NCBI RefSeq assembly: GCF_003940805.1
Contig: NZ_CP034328.1
Coordinates: 3,968,001-4,032,000 of the forward strand
Origin: Tabrizicola piscis
Lineage (GTDB): Bacteria > Pseudomonadota > Alphaproteobacteria > Rhodobacterales > Rhodobacteraceae
DNA length: 64,000 bases
Direction of reading: 5' to 3'
Shown here: one piece after another, positions 28,928-38,614 of the stretch
How positions within the stretch are numbered: the first letter of the stretch is position 1
Layout of the letters: each line of letters opens with the position of its first letter
Position numbers and translations under genes: made by a program
Notes under the pieces: generated by a model
Database searches by the model: none
What the model was told of the DNA's origin: nothing
The model's input: only the letters and a program-made list of their open reading frames with translations

Positions 28928-29725
28928 ATGATGCAACCCCTGCCCAATCTGGCCGAAAGTCGCCTGGCCGAGGCCATCACCCGCGTCGGACGCGACCGGT
29001 TTGAGGCGGCGCTGTGGGACCTGTTCCTTGCCCTTGTCCGCCCGGACAACCTGATCATCCTTGCCTACCGCGACGCGGGGCCGCCGACGGTCTTGTATCG
29101 GCGCACCGGCGATCCGCAGGTCTTTGCCGAACTGGACCAGACCTATGTCGCAGGGGCGTTCCGCTTGGACCCGTATTACGACCTGCATCTGCAGCGCGCG
29201 CCGGGCGGGGTTTACCGACTGCGGGAAATCGCGCCGGATGCGTTTCATCGCAGCCGCTATTTCATTGAATACTATGACCAGACCACGCTGGTGGACGAGA
29301 TCACCTTTGTCGTCTGGCCCGCACCCGGCGTGTCGCTGAACCTGTGCCTTGGCCGGGATGCCACGTCAGGCAGGGCCTTCACCCCGGCCGAGTTGGAGAC
29401 CTGTCAGCGTCTCTCCCCGGTGATTCTGGCGCTGGCCACCCTGCAATGGCCTGGGTTGGCAGAAAGCGCAGGCCCAGCCGAAGATACTGCCGTCGTTCTG
29501 GCCGATGCCGCACGCCGCCGTCACGGGATCGCCTTGTCACGCCGTCAGGCCGAGGTTGCCTTGCTGATCCTGCGGGGCCATTCCACCGTGTCGATCGCCC
29601 TGCGGCTGGGCCTGTCGCCCCAGACCGTCAAGGTCTTTCGCAAGCAGCTTTACGCCCGCTGCGCGATTTCCTCGCAGGCCGAGCTTTTTGCCCTGATGCT
29701 GCCCTTGCTGAAGGACGGCGCCTAG
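28928..29725 (+). CDS. LuxR-family transcriptional regulator
   Basis: A 265-residue regulator. The C-terminal LuxR helix-turn-helix is clear (LSRRQAEVALLILRGHSTVSIALRLGLSPQTVK, about residues 198-230). The N-terminal 190 residues have no receiver Asp motif and are not a recognisable autoinducer domain; they may bind a small ligand. GAGG is ten bases before ATG 28928, while an ATG at 28919 has it too close. Divergent from the amine operon and thus its likely regulator. Its stop codon overlaps that of phoU on the other strand at CTAG. Confidence 0.85.
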   Translation: MMQPLPNLAESRLAEAITRVGRDRFEAALWDLFLALVRPDNLIILAYRDAGPPTVLYRRTGDPQVFAELDQTYVAGAFRLDPYYDLHLQRAPGGVYRLREIAPDAFHRSRYFIEYYDQTTLVDEITFVVWPAPGVSLNLCLGRDATSGRAFTPAELETCQRLSPVILALATLQWPGLAESAGPAEDTAVVLADAARRRHGIALSRRQAEVALLILRGHSTVSIALRLGLSPQTVKVFRKQLYARCAISSQAELFALMLPLLKDGA

Positions 29726-30438
29726 GTCTGCGGTGCGGGCTCAGTCGCGGCTTCGCCCTTGGGGCGGGGGTCGGCGGGCATGGTGCCCGTTGCCAGGTAA
29801 TAGGCCTGCTCGGCGATCGTGGTGGCGTGATCGCCCGCGCGTTCGATGTTCTTGGCAATGAAATGCAGGTGCATCGACGGCCCGATATTGCCCGCGCTTT
29901 CCATCATGTAGGTGAACAGCGACCGGAACAGGGCGTTGTACATCTGGTCGATCTCGACATCGCGGCCACGCACGGCGGCGGCAAGGGTGGCATCCTTGCG
30001 CACCAGGGCAAGCTGGGCATCTTCCAGCATCCGCGCCACCAGCAAGGACATGCGCCTTATGGTGCCTGCATGCCCCTCGACCGGGGCGGAACGGCCCAGC
30101 ACGCGGGTGCGTTTTGCCACGTTCTTGGCATAGTCACCCACCCGTTCCAGACTGTGGGCCGCGCGCATCACCGCCAGCACCAGCCGCAGGTCACTCGCTG
30201 TCGGGGCGCGGCGGGCGATCAGGGTGGCGGCTTCGGTCTGGATGAAATCCTCCAAGGCATCCACCGCCTTGTCGCCGTCGATGACCTTTTCGGCAGCGGG
30301 CAGGTCCTGTGCCTCCAGCGCGCGAGCGGCCTCGATCAGGGCGGCTTCGACCAGCCCGCCCATGCGAAGAAGATGGGCCTGCAACGCCTCAAGATCCCGG
30401 TCGAAAGAGGCTACGATATGGGTGTCGCTTGCGGCCAT
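29722..30438 (-). CDS. phoU: Phosphate signalling protein PhoU
   Basis: A 238-residue all-helical protein made of two PhoU repeats; the metal-binding ends are seen in SLERVGDYAKNVA and NIERAGDHATTIAE (E/DxxxD pattern). PhoU links Pst transport to the PhoR-PhoB system and represses the regulon when phosphate is plentiful. It is the last gene of pstSCAB-phoU, 11 bases after pstB. The short Pro/Ala/Glu tail is not conserved in the family. Confidence 0.95.
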   Translation of the reverse strand: MAASDTHIVASFDRDLEALQAHLLRMGGLVEAALIEAARALEAQDLPAAEKVIDGDKAVDALEDFIQTEAATLIARRAPTASDLRLVLAVMRAAHSLERVGDYAKNVAKRTRVLGRSAPVEGHAGTIRRMSLLVARMLEDAQLALVRKDATLAAAVRGRDVEIDQMYNALFRSLFTYMMESAGNIGPSMHLHFIAKNIERAGDHATTIAEQAYYLATGTMPADPRPKGEAATEPAPQT

Positions 30439-30449
30439 GATGGATGTCC

Positions 30450-31247
30450 TTACCCGATGCGCCCGGTGATATAAGCTTCGGTGCGTGGGTCTTTCGGGTT
30501 GGTGAAGATTTCGGCCGTCTCGCCGTATTCTACCAGGTGACCCAGGTGGAAAAACGCTGTCTTCTGGCTGACCCGCGCGGCCTGTTGCATCGAATGGGTC
30601 ACGATCACGACCGAAAAGCTGGACCGTAGCTCATCGATCAGCTCCTCCACCTGGGCCGTGGCGATCGGATCCAAAGCCGAGCAGGGCTCGTCCATCAACA
30701 GGACCTCGGGCGAGGTGGCGATCGCCCGGGCAATGCACAGCCGCTGCTGCTGGCCACCCGAAAGCCCGGTGCCGGGGCTGTCCAGCCGGTCCTTCACCTC
30801 ACCCCACAGCGCCGCGCGGCGCAGCGAGGATTCGACGATCTGGTCAAGCTCGCCCTTGTTGCGGGTGAGCCCGTGGATGCGCGGCCCGAAAGCCACATTG
30901 TCGTAGATGCTTTTCGGAAACGGGTTCGGCTTTTGAAACACCATCCCCACCTTGGCGCGCAGTTGGACCGGATCGACGCGGGCGTCGTAGATGTCTTCGC
31001 CTTCCAGCAGGATGCGACCTGACACCTTGGCTGATGCGACGGTGTCATTCATCCGGTTCAGGCAGCGCAGGAAGGTGGACTTGCCGCAGCCCGACGGCCC
31101 GATGAAAGCGGTGACAGCGCGATCAAGGATATCAACGTCAACATCCTTGAGCGCATGGGTCGTCCCGTAATGGACCTGAACCCCGCGCGCGCTGATTTTT
31201 GCGACGGTGGTGCCGGTGTGCAGCCCGGTGCCGGTCATGTCGTTCAT
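30450..31247 (-). CDS. pstB: Phosphate ABC transporter ATPase PstB
   Basis: A 265-residue ATPase. Walker [10 protein letters not shown], the PstB-typical [22 protein letters not shown] in the Q-loop, signature [14 protein letters not shown], Walker [13 protein letters not shown] and switch VTHS identify it without doubt. It drives high-affinity phosphate import with PstA and PstC. It lies between pstA (12 bases) and phoU (11 bases). Confidence 0.97.
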   Translation of the reverse strand: MNDMTGTGLHTGTTVAKISARGVQVHYGTTHALKDVDVDILDRAVTAFIGPSGCGKSTFLRCLNRMNDTVASAKVSGRILLEGEDIYDARVDPVQLRAKVGMVFQKPNPFPKSIYDNVAFGPRIHGLTRNKGELDQIVESSLRRAALWGEVKDRLDSPGTGLSGGQQQRLCIARAIATSPEVLLMDEPCSALDPIATAQVEELIDELRSSFSVVIVTHSMQQAARVSQKTAFFHLGHLVEYGETAEIFTNPKDPRTEAYITGRIG

Positions 31248-31259
31248 CGCCTCAATTCC

Positions 31260-32618
31260 CTACCAACGGCGTTCAAAGCGGCGGCGCAGAAGAATCGCCG
31301 CAACGTTCATGACCACAAGGAACGCCAGCAGCACAATGATCGCCCCTGATGAACGTTCGATGAAGGCCGGGTCGGACCGCGAGGCCCAGGAGTAAACCTG
31401 CACCGGCAGCGCGGTCGCCGGGTCCAGCACGCCACCGTCAAACGGGCCTGCCGGGTAGTTGGTGACAAAGGCCACCATCCCGATCAAAAGCAGCGGCGCG
31501 GTTTCACCAAGGGCACTTGCCAGCCCAAGGATCGTGCCAGTCAGGATGCCGGGCATCGCCAACGGCAGGACGTGGTGAAACACGGTCTGCATCTTCGACG
31601 CGCCAACGCCAAGCGCCGCATCCCGGATTGACGGCGGCACCGCCCGGATCGCAGCACGGGTGGCGATGATGATCGTGGGCAGGGTCATCAGGCTGATCAC
31701 CAGCGCGCCGACCAGCGAGGACGACTGCGGCAGCCCGGCAAAGTTGATGAAGATCGCCAGGCCAAGGATACCGAACACGATGGAAGGCACAGCGGCGAGG
31801 TTGGAGATATTGACCTCGATCAGGTCGGTCAGCCGGTTCTTCGGCGCGAATTCCTCAAGATAGATCGAGGCGGCCACGCCCACCGGCAGGGTGAAGATCA
31901 AGACCAGCATCATCATGTACAAGGACCCGATGATCGCCACGCCAAGGCCCGCCGATTCCGGCCGCTGGTCGGACGCGTCAGGGTTGGTCAGGAAGCCCGA
32001 GTTGAAGCCCGAGGTCAGGATGCCCGCCGCAATCAGCTTGTCGGCCAGCTGCAGCTGTTCCAGCGACACGTTGGAATCCAGTTGCGCGGTCTCAAGCGTC
32101 ACGCGGCCTTTCATGTAGCCGTCGATCCGCCCCGTCGCATAGGCGTTGAAGTCGATGGTCTGGCCGATCAGCGCCGGGTCCGCCAGCACCATATCCCGCA
32201 GCCGCCCCGGCGCGTCGCGCGACACCATGCCCGAGATGTCCTTGTCGCTGATCCCTTCGACAGCGATCCCTTCCGCGACAAGGTAATTCGCGAACTGCTG
32301 GCCGATCAGATTGCCGTAGCCAATGGTCGTGACCTTGGCCAGATCAGCCGGATCCCGCGCGCCATTCGGGTCAAGGATGTCCGCCTCAAGCGTGATCGGA
32401 AAGGACAGGCTGGCCTGCCGGAAGGCCGAGGTGCCATCGCGGAAGATCGTGAACAGCATGATCGCCAGGACTGACAGGCTCAGGACGATGGCCACGATGC
32501 CGTAGTACTTGAACCGCGTCTCGGCGGCATTGCGGCGGCGCGTCAGGTCATCCTGCACGAAAAGCGAGCCCTTCGGCTTTGACACGGGAAGGCTGCCGGC
32601 GGCTGAGAGGTCGGTCAT
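31260..32618 (-). CDS. pstA: Phosphate ABC transporter permease PstA
   Basis: A 452-residue permease, longer than the E. coli protein because of an extended periplasmic stretch (about 75-220) between the first helix and the permease core, as is common in alphaproteobacteria. The docking loop reads RDAALGVGASKMQTVFHHVLPLAMPG. ATG 32618 (MTDLSAAG) overlaps the pstC stop by ATGA, so an upstream start inside pstC is rejected. Confidence 0.95.
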   Translation of the reverse strand: MTDLSAAGSLPVSKPKGSLFVQDDLTRRRNAAETRFKYYGIVAIVLSLSVLAIMLFTIFRDGTSAFRQASLSFPITLEADILDPNGARDPADLAKVTTIGYGNLIGQQFANYLVAEGIAVEGISDKDISGMVSRDAPGRLRDMVLADPALIGQTIDFNAYATGRIDGYMKGRVTLETAQLDSNVSLEQLQLADKLIAAGILTSGFNSGFLTNPDASDQRPESAGLGVAIIGSLYMMMLVLIFTLPVGVAASIYLEEFAPKNRLTDLIEVNISNLAAVPSIVFGILGLAIFINFAGLPQSSSLVGALVISLMTLPTIIIATRAAIRAVPPSIRDAALGVGASKMQTVFHHVLPLAMPGILTGTILGLASALGETAPLLLIGMVAFVTNYPAGPFDGGVLDPATALPVQVYSWASRSDPAFIERSSGAIIVLLAFLVVMNVAAILLRRRFERRW

Positions 32619-34075
32619 TCGTATTGCTCCCGATATTTCCGCACGATCCAGAGGGCGAGGATGTTGAGGCAAAGCGTGATGACGAACAGCGACATCCCCA
32701 GCGCAAAGGCCACCAGCGTCTCGGGTGAGTTGAATTCGGTGTCGCCAGTCAGCTGGCTGACGATCTTGACGGTAATCGTCGTCATCGCCTCGAACGGGTT
32801 GAGGTCAAGGCGTGCGGCAGCGCCCGCACCCATGGTGACGATCATCGTCTCACCAATCGCGCGGCTGGCGGCCATCAGGACCGCGCCCATGATGCCCGGC
32901 AGGGCGGCGGGCAGCACCACCTGCTTGATGGTCTCCGATTTGGTCGCGCCAAGGCCAAGCGACCCGTCGCGCATCGACTGCGGCACGGCGTTGATGATGT
33001 CATCTGCCAGCGACGAGATGAACGGGATGTTCAGGATGCCGATCACGATCCCCGCCGTCATCACCGAGGAACCCGAGTTGCCAAGGCCGAACGGCTGGGC
33101 AAAGTAGTCGCGCAGGAACGGCCCCACAGTGACAAGAGCGAAAAGGCCGAAGACCACGGTCGGGATGCCGGCAATCACCTCGATCAGCGGCTTCACCACC
33201 GACCGCACCCGGTTCGATGCATATTCCGCCAGATAGATCGCCGCGAACAGGCCGATCGGCACTGCCACCAGCATCGAGATGAAACTGATGTAAAGCGTGC
33301 CCCACAGAAGCGGGATCAGCCCCAGTTCCGAATTGCCCCGGAAGTTTGGCGACCAGGTCAGGTTGAAGAAGAAATCCGCCGCCGGATACATCGTGAAGAA
33401 GCGCAGCGATTCCGTCAGCATCGACAGCACGATCCCGACCGTCGTCAGGATCGCGATGGTCGAGGACAGGATGAGAAGCGCCAGCACCACCTGCTCCACC
33501 CGGTTGCGGGCGCGGAAGTCGGGTCCGGTGGCGCGAATGGCAAAGATCAGGCCGGCGACAGACAGGATCAGGGTCAGGACAGCACGGCCAACAACGCCCA
33601 CCCGCGCCATTTCGCGGTATTCCTGAGCCGCGGCCAGCACCTCGGGGGTGACTTCGGACCCAAGGGCCACGCCCACAGCGGCCAGACGGTCCCGCACGCT
33701 GCCAAATTCGGTGCGCACAGACTCGGCCTGATCTTCGGTCATAGCACCCTGTGCCACGGCGGTATCCAGCCCGGCGGCAACGCGGCGCACATCGGCGAAC
33801 AAAAGGGTGCGGGCCGAAGGGTCCTCGATCATCTCGGCGGGGAAGAAGCCGCTCAGCTGACGCTCGATCACCATCGGCTGGATGATCAGCCACAAAGCCA
33901 GCGCAATCAGCGCGGGGACCGAGGCCAAGATAAAGCCGAACCAGCCGTAATAGCCCGGAAGGGAATGCAAGCGGCGGACGTTTCCGTCGACACTTTTCAG
34001 CGCTCGCTGGCGACAAAGCACGTACCCGGCAACGGACAGGACCGCGATGACCACCAGCAGAAAAAAGACCGACAT
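32615..34075 (-). CDS. pstC: Phosphate ABC transporter permease PstC
   Basis: A 486-residue permease with about eight helices; the N-terminal part (1-200) holds extra helices and a soluble loop beyond the E. coli length, matching the extended PstA. The docking loop is MRDGSLGLGATKSETIKQVVLPAALPG. It is separated from pstS by a 69-base gap with a strong hairpin, then overlaps pstA. Confidence 0.96.
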   Translation of the reverse strand: MSVFFLLVVIAVLSVAGYVLCRQRALKSVDGNVRRLHSLPGYYGWFGFILASVPALIALALWLIIQPMVIERQLSGFFPAEMIEDPSARTLLFADVRRVAAGLDTAVAQGAMTEDQAESVRTEFGSVRDRLAAVGVALGSEVTPEVLAAAQEYREMARVGVVGRAVLTLILSVAGLIFAIRATGPDFRARNRVEQVVLALLILSSTIAILTTVGIVLSMLTESLRFFTMYPAADFFFNLTWSPNFRGNSELGLIPLLWGTLYISFISMLVAVPIGLFAAIYLAEYASNRVRSVVKPLIEVIAGIPTVVFGLFALVTVGPFLRDYFAQPFGLGNSGSSVMTAGIVIGILNIPFISSLADDIINAVPQSMRDGSLGLGATKSETIKQVVLPAALPGIMGAVLMAASRAIGETMIVTMGAGAAARLDLNPFEAMTTITVKIVSQLTGDTEFNSPETLVAFALGMSLFVITLCLNILALWIVRKYREQYE

Positions 34076-34104
34076 GGAAAACCCCGTCCGGCTGAAGAAA
34101 TGAA

Positions 34105-34132
34105 GCGGGGCCGCATCGAAATGCAGCCCCGC
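34105..34132 (-). terminator. UUCG-loop hairpin between pstS and pstC
   Basis: GCGGGGC-GCAT pairs with ATGC-GCCCCGC with one mismatch; on the transcript the four-base loop is UUCG, a very stable type. No T run follows, so it more likely protects the pstS message and limits read-through than fully terminates. Confidence 0.65.
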
Positions 34133-34144
34133 CCCGGTGTCAGA

Positions 34145-35179
34145 TCATTCCAGCGGAGCCATCGGCGTGCGGGCAGCAACCATCGCCTGCGTCGCAGCCA
34201 GCTCCGGGTCGGAGACCAGGCCGTACTGCGCCAGCGGGCCATCCGGGCCAGCCATGTCGTTGGACACGAAGAACTCGACATACTCTTTCAGGCCGGGGAT
34301 CACGTCCATGTGGGCCAGCTTGACGTAGAAGTAGAGCGGGCGCGACACCGGGTATTCACCCGACGCGATCGACTCGGTCGAGGGGACGATGCCGCCCATC
34401 GTGGCAACCTGCAGCTTGTCGGTGTTGTTCTGGTAGAACGACAGGCCGAACACGCCGACGGCGTTCTTGTCGGCATCCAGACGGGCCAGCGTCTCGGTGT
34501 AGTCGCCGTCGATGTCGACCGAGCGGCCATCGGTGCGCAGCTTCATGCAGCCTTCTTCAGCGGCGTCTTCGTCCATGCCGGCATCCATCATGGCCTTCAT
34601 CGCGCCCGACTCTTCGCAGCCGGCGATGATGACGCGGGTGTCGAACACTTCACGGGTGCCGTGCTTGGTGCCGGGAACCAGCATCAGGATGTCCTGGGCG
34701 GGCAGGTTCGGGTTGAACTCGGCCCACTGGGTGTGCGGGTTGGCAACCAGCGCGCCGTCCTTCAGGACCTGCTCGCCAATCGCGTTGTAGATGTCAGCCG
34801 GGGTGAAGGCGAAAGCCGGGCCAGCGACGTCCGAAGCGAAGACGATCCCGTCATAGCCGATGCGGACTTCCATGACTTCGGCCACGCCGTTGGCGGCGCA
34901 GGTGTCCAGGTCCTTCTGGCTGATGCGCGACGAGGAGTTGGCGATGTCGACAGTGTTTTCGCCCACGCCTTCACACATCTTGGCGCGGCCAGCACCCGAA
35001 CCACCGCCTTCGACGACCGGGGTCGGGAAGTCGAAGTTCTCGCCGAAGGCTTCGGCTACAATGGTCGCGTAAGGCAGAACAGTGGACGAGCCAGTGATCT
35101 GAACCTGATCGCGCGCTTGCGCCATCGTGGCGGAGGCGGCAAGGGCCAGAACGGAAGCGGTGATATGGATGGTTCTCAT
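34145..35179 (-). CDS. pstS: Phosphate-binding protein PstS
   Basis: A 344-residue periplasmic binding protein. The signal peptide ends at about MAQARD, and the phosphate-site start QITGSSTVLPYATIVAE matches the PstS family. ATG 35179 has AGGAG upstream; a start ten codons earlier has none. It is the first gene of pstSCAB-phoU, with a Pho-box-like site upstream. Confidence 0.95.
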   Translation of the reverse strand: MRTIHITASVLALAASATMAQARDQVQITGSSTVLPYATIVAEAFGENFDFPTPVVEGGGSGAGRAKMCEGVGENTVDIANSSSRISQKDLDTCAANGVAEVMEVRIGYDGIVFASDVAGPAFAFTPADIYNAIGEQVLKDGALVANPHTQWAEFNPNLPAQDILMLVPGTKHGTREVFDTRVIIAGCEESGAMKAMMDAGMDEDAAEEGCMKLRTDGRSVDIDGDYTETLARLDADKNAVGVFGLSFYQNNTDKLQVATMGGIVPSTESIASGEYPVSRPLYFYVKLAHMDVIPGLKEYVEFFVSNDMAGPDGPLAQYGLVSDPELAATQAMVAARTPMAPLE

Positions 35180-35267
35180 TGGAGCACTCCTGAGTGATCT
35201 TGTGGCCAATACATTTTTGACCCAGCCCCCGCTTAGGGCCGTTGGATGACACCAATATTGCTGATTT

Positions 35268-35285
35268 GTAAAAGCTGTGTGACAC
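35268..35285 (-). promoter_or_regulatory. Pho-box-like site upstream of pstS
   Basis: On the minus strand GTGTCAC and CTTTTAC are spaced by four bases, each 5 of 7 to the CTGTCAT/CTGTCAC consensus repeat. A further GTGACAG lies just upstream. PhoB control of pstS is expected, but the second half-site is weak. Confidence 0.5.
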
Positions 35286-35416
35286 GCCCTGTCACGATGG
35301 AGTGCCGTCAGGCAGGTGCCTCATGGACCTGTTTGCCCCCCGAAAGCCAGATCGGCGGCCCCCCTCAAGGGAGGAAACCGCGTGTACCTTGCGCCTGCAA
35401 GGGGGCCGCCCAGAAG

Positions 35417-36816
35417 TCAGCCCAACACCCGCTTGATCACCCCGATAAGCCGCATCACCCGTGGCCCATAGGGCGGAAAGATCAAGGGCAGCGCCAGAAA
35501 CCGGTTCCGCAGCACTGCGCGTTCATGGCTGAAGGCGCGAAAGCCGTGCACCCCATGCCCCGCCCCGATGCCCGAGGTATTGACCCCCCGAACGGCAGGT
35601 TCGCATGGTTGAACTGGACCAGCGTCAGGTTGATCCCCACCCCGCCCGAGGTGGTCTCTCCCACGATCCGGTCAATCCGCGCGCGGTCGCGGTCAAAGAT
35701 ATACAGCGCCAGCGGCTTGTCGCGGGCGTTGATCCGGTCGATCACCTGACCAAGATCGTCATAGGGCAGGATGGGCAGGATCGGGCCGAAGATTTCTTCC
35801 TGATCCAGCCGCATTTCGGGTGTGATCGCCTCGACCAGCACGGGCCCCATCGCGCGGCCGTTGGAGCCATTGTCCAGCACTGGCCGCGCGCCCTTGGCCA
35901 CGGCATCGGCCAACAGATCGGCCAGCCGCGTCGCATGGCTGTCGCTGACGATCCGCCCAAGGTGCGGGCTTGTCGCAGCCGTGCCATACGCCTTGGCAAT
36001 CCGGGCGCGCAGGGCCTGCAGGAACTGGTCCTTGACGCTGGTATGGACAAAAAGGTGATCCGGCGCGATGCAGACCTGGCCTGCATTCAGGAACTTGCCG
36101 AAGGTGATCCAGTCCGCCGCCCGGTCAAGATCCGCGCCTTCGCCGACGATAACCGGCGATTTCCCCCCAAGCTCCAGCGTGACCGAGGTCAGGTTTTTCG
36201 CCGCCGCCGCCATAACGATCTTGCCCACAGCCGGGCTGCCGGTAAAGAAGATGTGGTCGAATGGCAGGGCGAGCAGCTGTTCCGCCACGGCCTTGTCGCC
36301 TTCGATCACGGTGCAAAGGTCTGGTGGCAAGGTCTGGGCCACCAACCGCGCCATCAGCGCGCTGGTCGCGGGCGTCAGTTCCGACGGCTTCAGGATCACC
36401 GCATTTCCCGCCGCCAGGGCCGAAACAACCGGCCCCATCGCCAGCGCGAAGGGCAGGTTCCACGGCGCGATGACAAGGCAGACCCCACGCGGCTGCGCCT
36501 CGATCCGGGCCGAGGATCCGAAACTTGCCAGTGTCGGTGCCACCCGCCGGGGCCGCATCCAGCGGCGCAGATGGCGTCGGGCATGGCGGATGTCCTGCAG
36601 CACGGTCAGGTATTCGATCAGGATCGTCTCGGCCTCGGGCCGGCCAAGGTCCTCTGCGCAGGCTTCCACCAGCGCGGCTTCATTCGCCCGGATCGCCGCT
36701 GCCAGCTTGTCCAGCACCGCGCGGCGCTCGGCCAGACCAAAGCTGCGGCGGCGTTCGGCAACGCGGGCCTTCTGCAGCGTGAAGGCGGCAAGAATGGGAT
36801 CGGGGGGCAAGAGCAT
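35417..36816 (-). pseudogene. Class-3-like aldehyde dehydrogenase, one-base frameshift near the end
   Basis: An NAD(P)-aldehyde dehydrogenase close to coniferyl-aldehyde dehydrogenases. It has TLELGGKSP with the general-base Glu, catalytic Cys in AGQVCIAP, and PWNLPFALA. The normal reading continues only to a stop at 35482. After NLPFGG the family pattern VNTSGIGAGHG, FRAFSHERAVLRNRF and a hydrophobic tail continues in another frame down to a stop at 35417. One extra base in the six-base G run (plus-strand C run 35584-35589) restores it. The break is either a real mutation that alters the last 50 or so residues or a base-calling slip. It is adjacent to a second dehydrogenase gene. Confidence 0.8.
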
Positions 36817-36903
36817 GGCACGCCTTGATGACTGGCGTTAAAGCTTAAACCGCTCTGGTCCCTTGCATAGACTGACGCTGCGTCACGATGGCTCTTGCGG
36901 GGG

Positions 36904-36942
36904 CCCCACCCCCATCCCCTCCCCACAAGGGGGGAGGGGAGG
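36904..36942. repeat. GC-rich dispersed repeat, copy 1
   Basis: CCCCACCCCCATCCCC begins this 39-base element, whose CCCCTCCCC and GGGGAGGGG arms form a hairpin. Near-identical copies lie at 60154-60191 and 62877-62914. All are intergenic. Confidence 0.85.
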
Positions 36943-36966
36943 TACTTTGCCGGTGCGTAGCCCGGC

Positions 36967-38487
36967 CTAGAAGAACCCAAGCTTGTTGGGATTGTAGCTG
37001 ACCAGCATGTTTTTGGTCTGCTGATAATGGTCCAGCATCATCTTGTGCGTCTCGCGCCCAATGCCGGACTGCTTGTAGCCGCCAAAGGCCGCGTGGGCGG
37101 GATAGGCGTGGTAGTTGTTCACCCAGACCCGGCCAGCCTCGATCGCCCGGCCAAAGCGGTAGGCGCGGGTGCCGTCGCGGGTCCAGACGCCGGCACCAAG
37201 GCCGTACATCGTGTCATTGGCAATCGCCAAAGCCTCGGCCTCGTCCTTGAAGGTGGTGACGCTGACGACCGGGCCAAAGATTTCCTCCTGAAAGACCCGC
37301 ATCTTGTTATGGCCCTTCAGGATCGTCGGCTGGATATAGAACCCGCCCGCCAGATCGCCATTGAACCGCGCCGCATCGCCGCCGACCAGAACCTCGGCCC
37401 CTTCCTCGCGGCCGATGGCCAGATAGGACATGATCTTGTCGTGCTGCTGCTGGCTGGCCTGCGCGCCGACCATGGTGGCAAGGTCACGCGGATCGCCCTG
37501 CTTGATCGCCTTCACCCGCGCGATGCAGCGCGCGATGAAGTCCTCGTAGATGTCTTCCTGAATGAGGGCGCGGCTGGGGCAGGTGCAAACCTCACCCTGG
37601 TTGAAGGCGAACAGGACAAAACCTTCAACCGCCTTGTCAAGGAAAGCGTCATCTTCGGCCATCACGTCGGAAAAGAAGATGTTGGGCGACTTGCCCCCCA
37701 GTTCCAGCGTGACCGGGATCAGGTTCACGGTCGCGGCTTCCATGATCTTGCGCCCGGTGGCGGTGGACCCCGTAAAGGCGATCTTGGCAATCCGGCCCGA
37801 CCGCACCAACGCATCCCCCGCCTCGGCACCCGTGCCGTTGACCACGTTCAACACGCCGGGGGGCAGCAGGTCCCCGATCAGTTCCATCAGCACCATGATG
37901 GCCGCCGGGGTCTGCTCGGCCGGCTTCATCACGATGCAATTGCCCGCCGCCAGCGCCGGGGCAAGCTTCCAGGCCGCCATCAGGATCGAGAAGTTCCACG
38001 GGATGATCTGGCCGACAACGCCAAGCGGTTCATGGAAATGATAGGCCACCGTATCGTGGTCGATCTCGCTCATCGTGCCTTCCTGCGACCGCAGCACGCC
38101 CGCGAAGTAGCGGAAATGGTCGATCGACAGCGGAATGTCGGCATTCACCGTCTCGCGGATCGGCTTGCCGTTGTCCCAGGTCTCGGCCTCGGCCAAAAGC
38201 TGCAGGTTTGCCTCCATCACGTCCGCGATTTTAAGCAGGACATTCGATCGCAACGCTGCACTGGTCTTTCCCCAGGCCTCCTTTGCGGCATGCGCGGCAT
38301 CCAGCGCCAGCGCCATGTCGGCGGCATCGGAACGGGCCACCTCACACACCTTTACGCCGGTGATCGGCGTGACATTGTCCATGTAGCGACCGTTCACGGG
38401 CGGCACGAACGCGCCACCGATGAAATTGTCATAGCGGGTCTTGAAGGGCGAGGCCGACTGGCCCGCCACCTGTGTCATCTGGTTCAT
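36967..38487 (-). CDS. Aldehyde dehydrogenase (AcoD/ExaC-like)
   Basis: A 506-residue NAD-dependent aldehyde dehydrogenase, full length. The general-base Glu is in [10 protein letters not shown], the catalytic Cys in [13 protein letters not shown], and the coenzyme motif is [10 protein letters not shown]. The double-Cys CTC and the ending [18 protein letters not shown] are typical of acetaldehyde dehydrogenases of the AcoD/ExaC group. An AcoR-like regulator gene and a 10-bp-arm palindrome lie upstream, consistent with induction by an aldehyde or alcohol. Confidence 0.94.
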   Translation of the reverse strand: MNQMTQVAGQSASPFKTRYDNFIGGAFVPPVNGRYMDNVTPITGVKVCEVARSDAADMALALDAAHAAKEAWGKTSAALRSNVLLKIADVMEANLQLLAEAETWDNGKPIRETVNADIPLSIDHFRYFAGVLRSQEGTMSEIDHDTVAYHFHEPLGVVGQIIPWNFSILMAAWKLAPALAAGNCIVMKPAEQTPAAIMVLMELIGDLLPPGVLNVVNGTGAEAGDALVRSGRIAKIAFTGSTATGRKIMEAATVNLIPVTLELGGKSPNIFFSDVMAEDDAFLDKAVEGFVLFAFNQGEVCTCPSRALIQEDIYEDFIARCIARVKAIKQGDPRDLATMVGAQASQQQHDKIMSYLAIGREEGAEVLVGGDAARFNGDLAGGFYIQPTILKGHNKMRVFQEEIFGPVVSVTTFKDEAEALAIANDTMYGLGAGVWTRDGTRAYRFGRAIEAGRVWVNNYHAYPAHAAFGGYKQSGIGRETHKMMLDHYQQTKNMLVSYNPNKLGFF

Positions 38488-38590
38488 CTGGGTCTCCTCC
38501 CATCACCGCACCCTCCCTGGCGCGGCTCTGGGGCGACCTTCGGGCAGTCGCGGGACGCTGTCAGCCGGGGCAGGGCAGCCCTGCAGCCCC

Positions 38591-38614
38591 ATGTGTCTCA
38601 GGGCTGAGACACAT
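38591..38614. promoter_or_regulatory. Perfect inverted repeat upstream of the aldehyde dehydrogenase
   Basis: ATGTGTCTCA and TGAGACACAT flank a GGGC centre, 10-base arms without mismatch, about 100 bases before the dehydrogenase start and touching the stop of the AcoR-like gene. No T run on either side, so an operator is more likely than a terminator. Confidence 0.6.

Noticed and set aside
29722..29725. Overlapping stop codons at CTAG
   Set aside because: A chance consequence of tight convergent packing, with no further signal.
37027..38607. 526-residue plus-strand reading opposite the aldehyde dehydrogenase
   Set aside because: Shadow of a gene with intact catalytic motifs.
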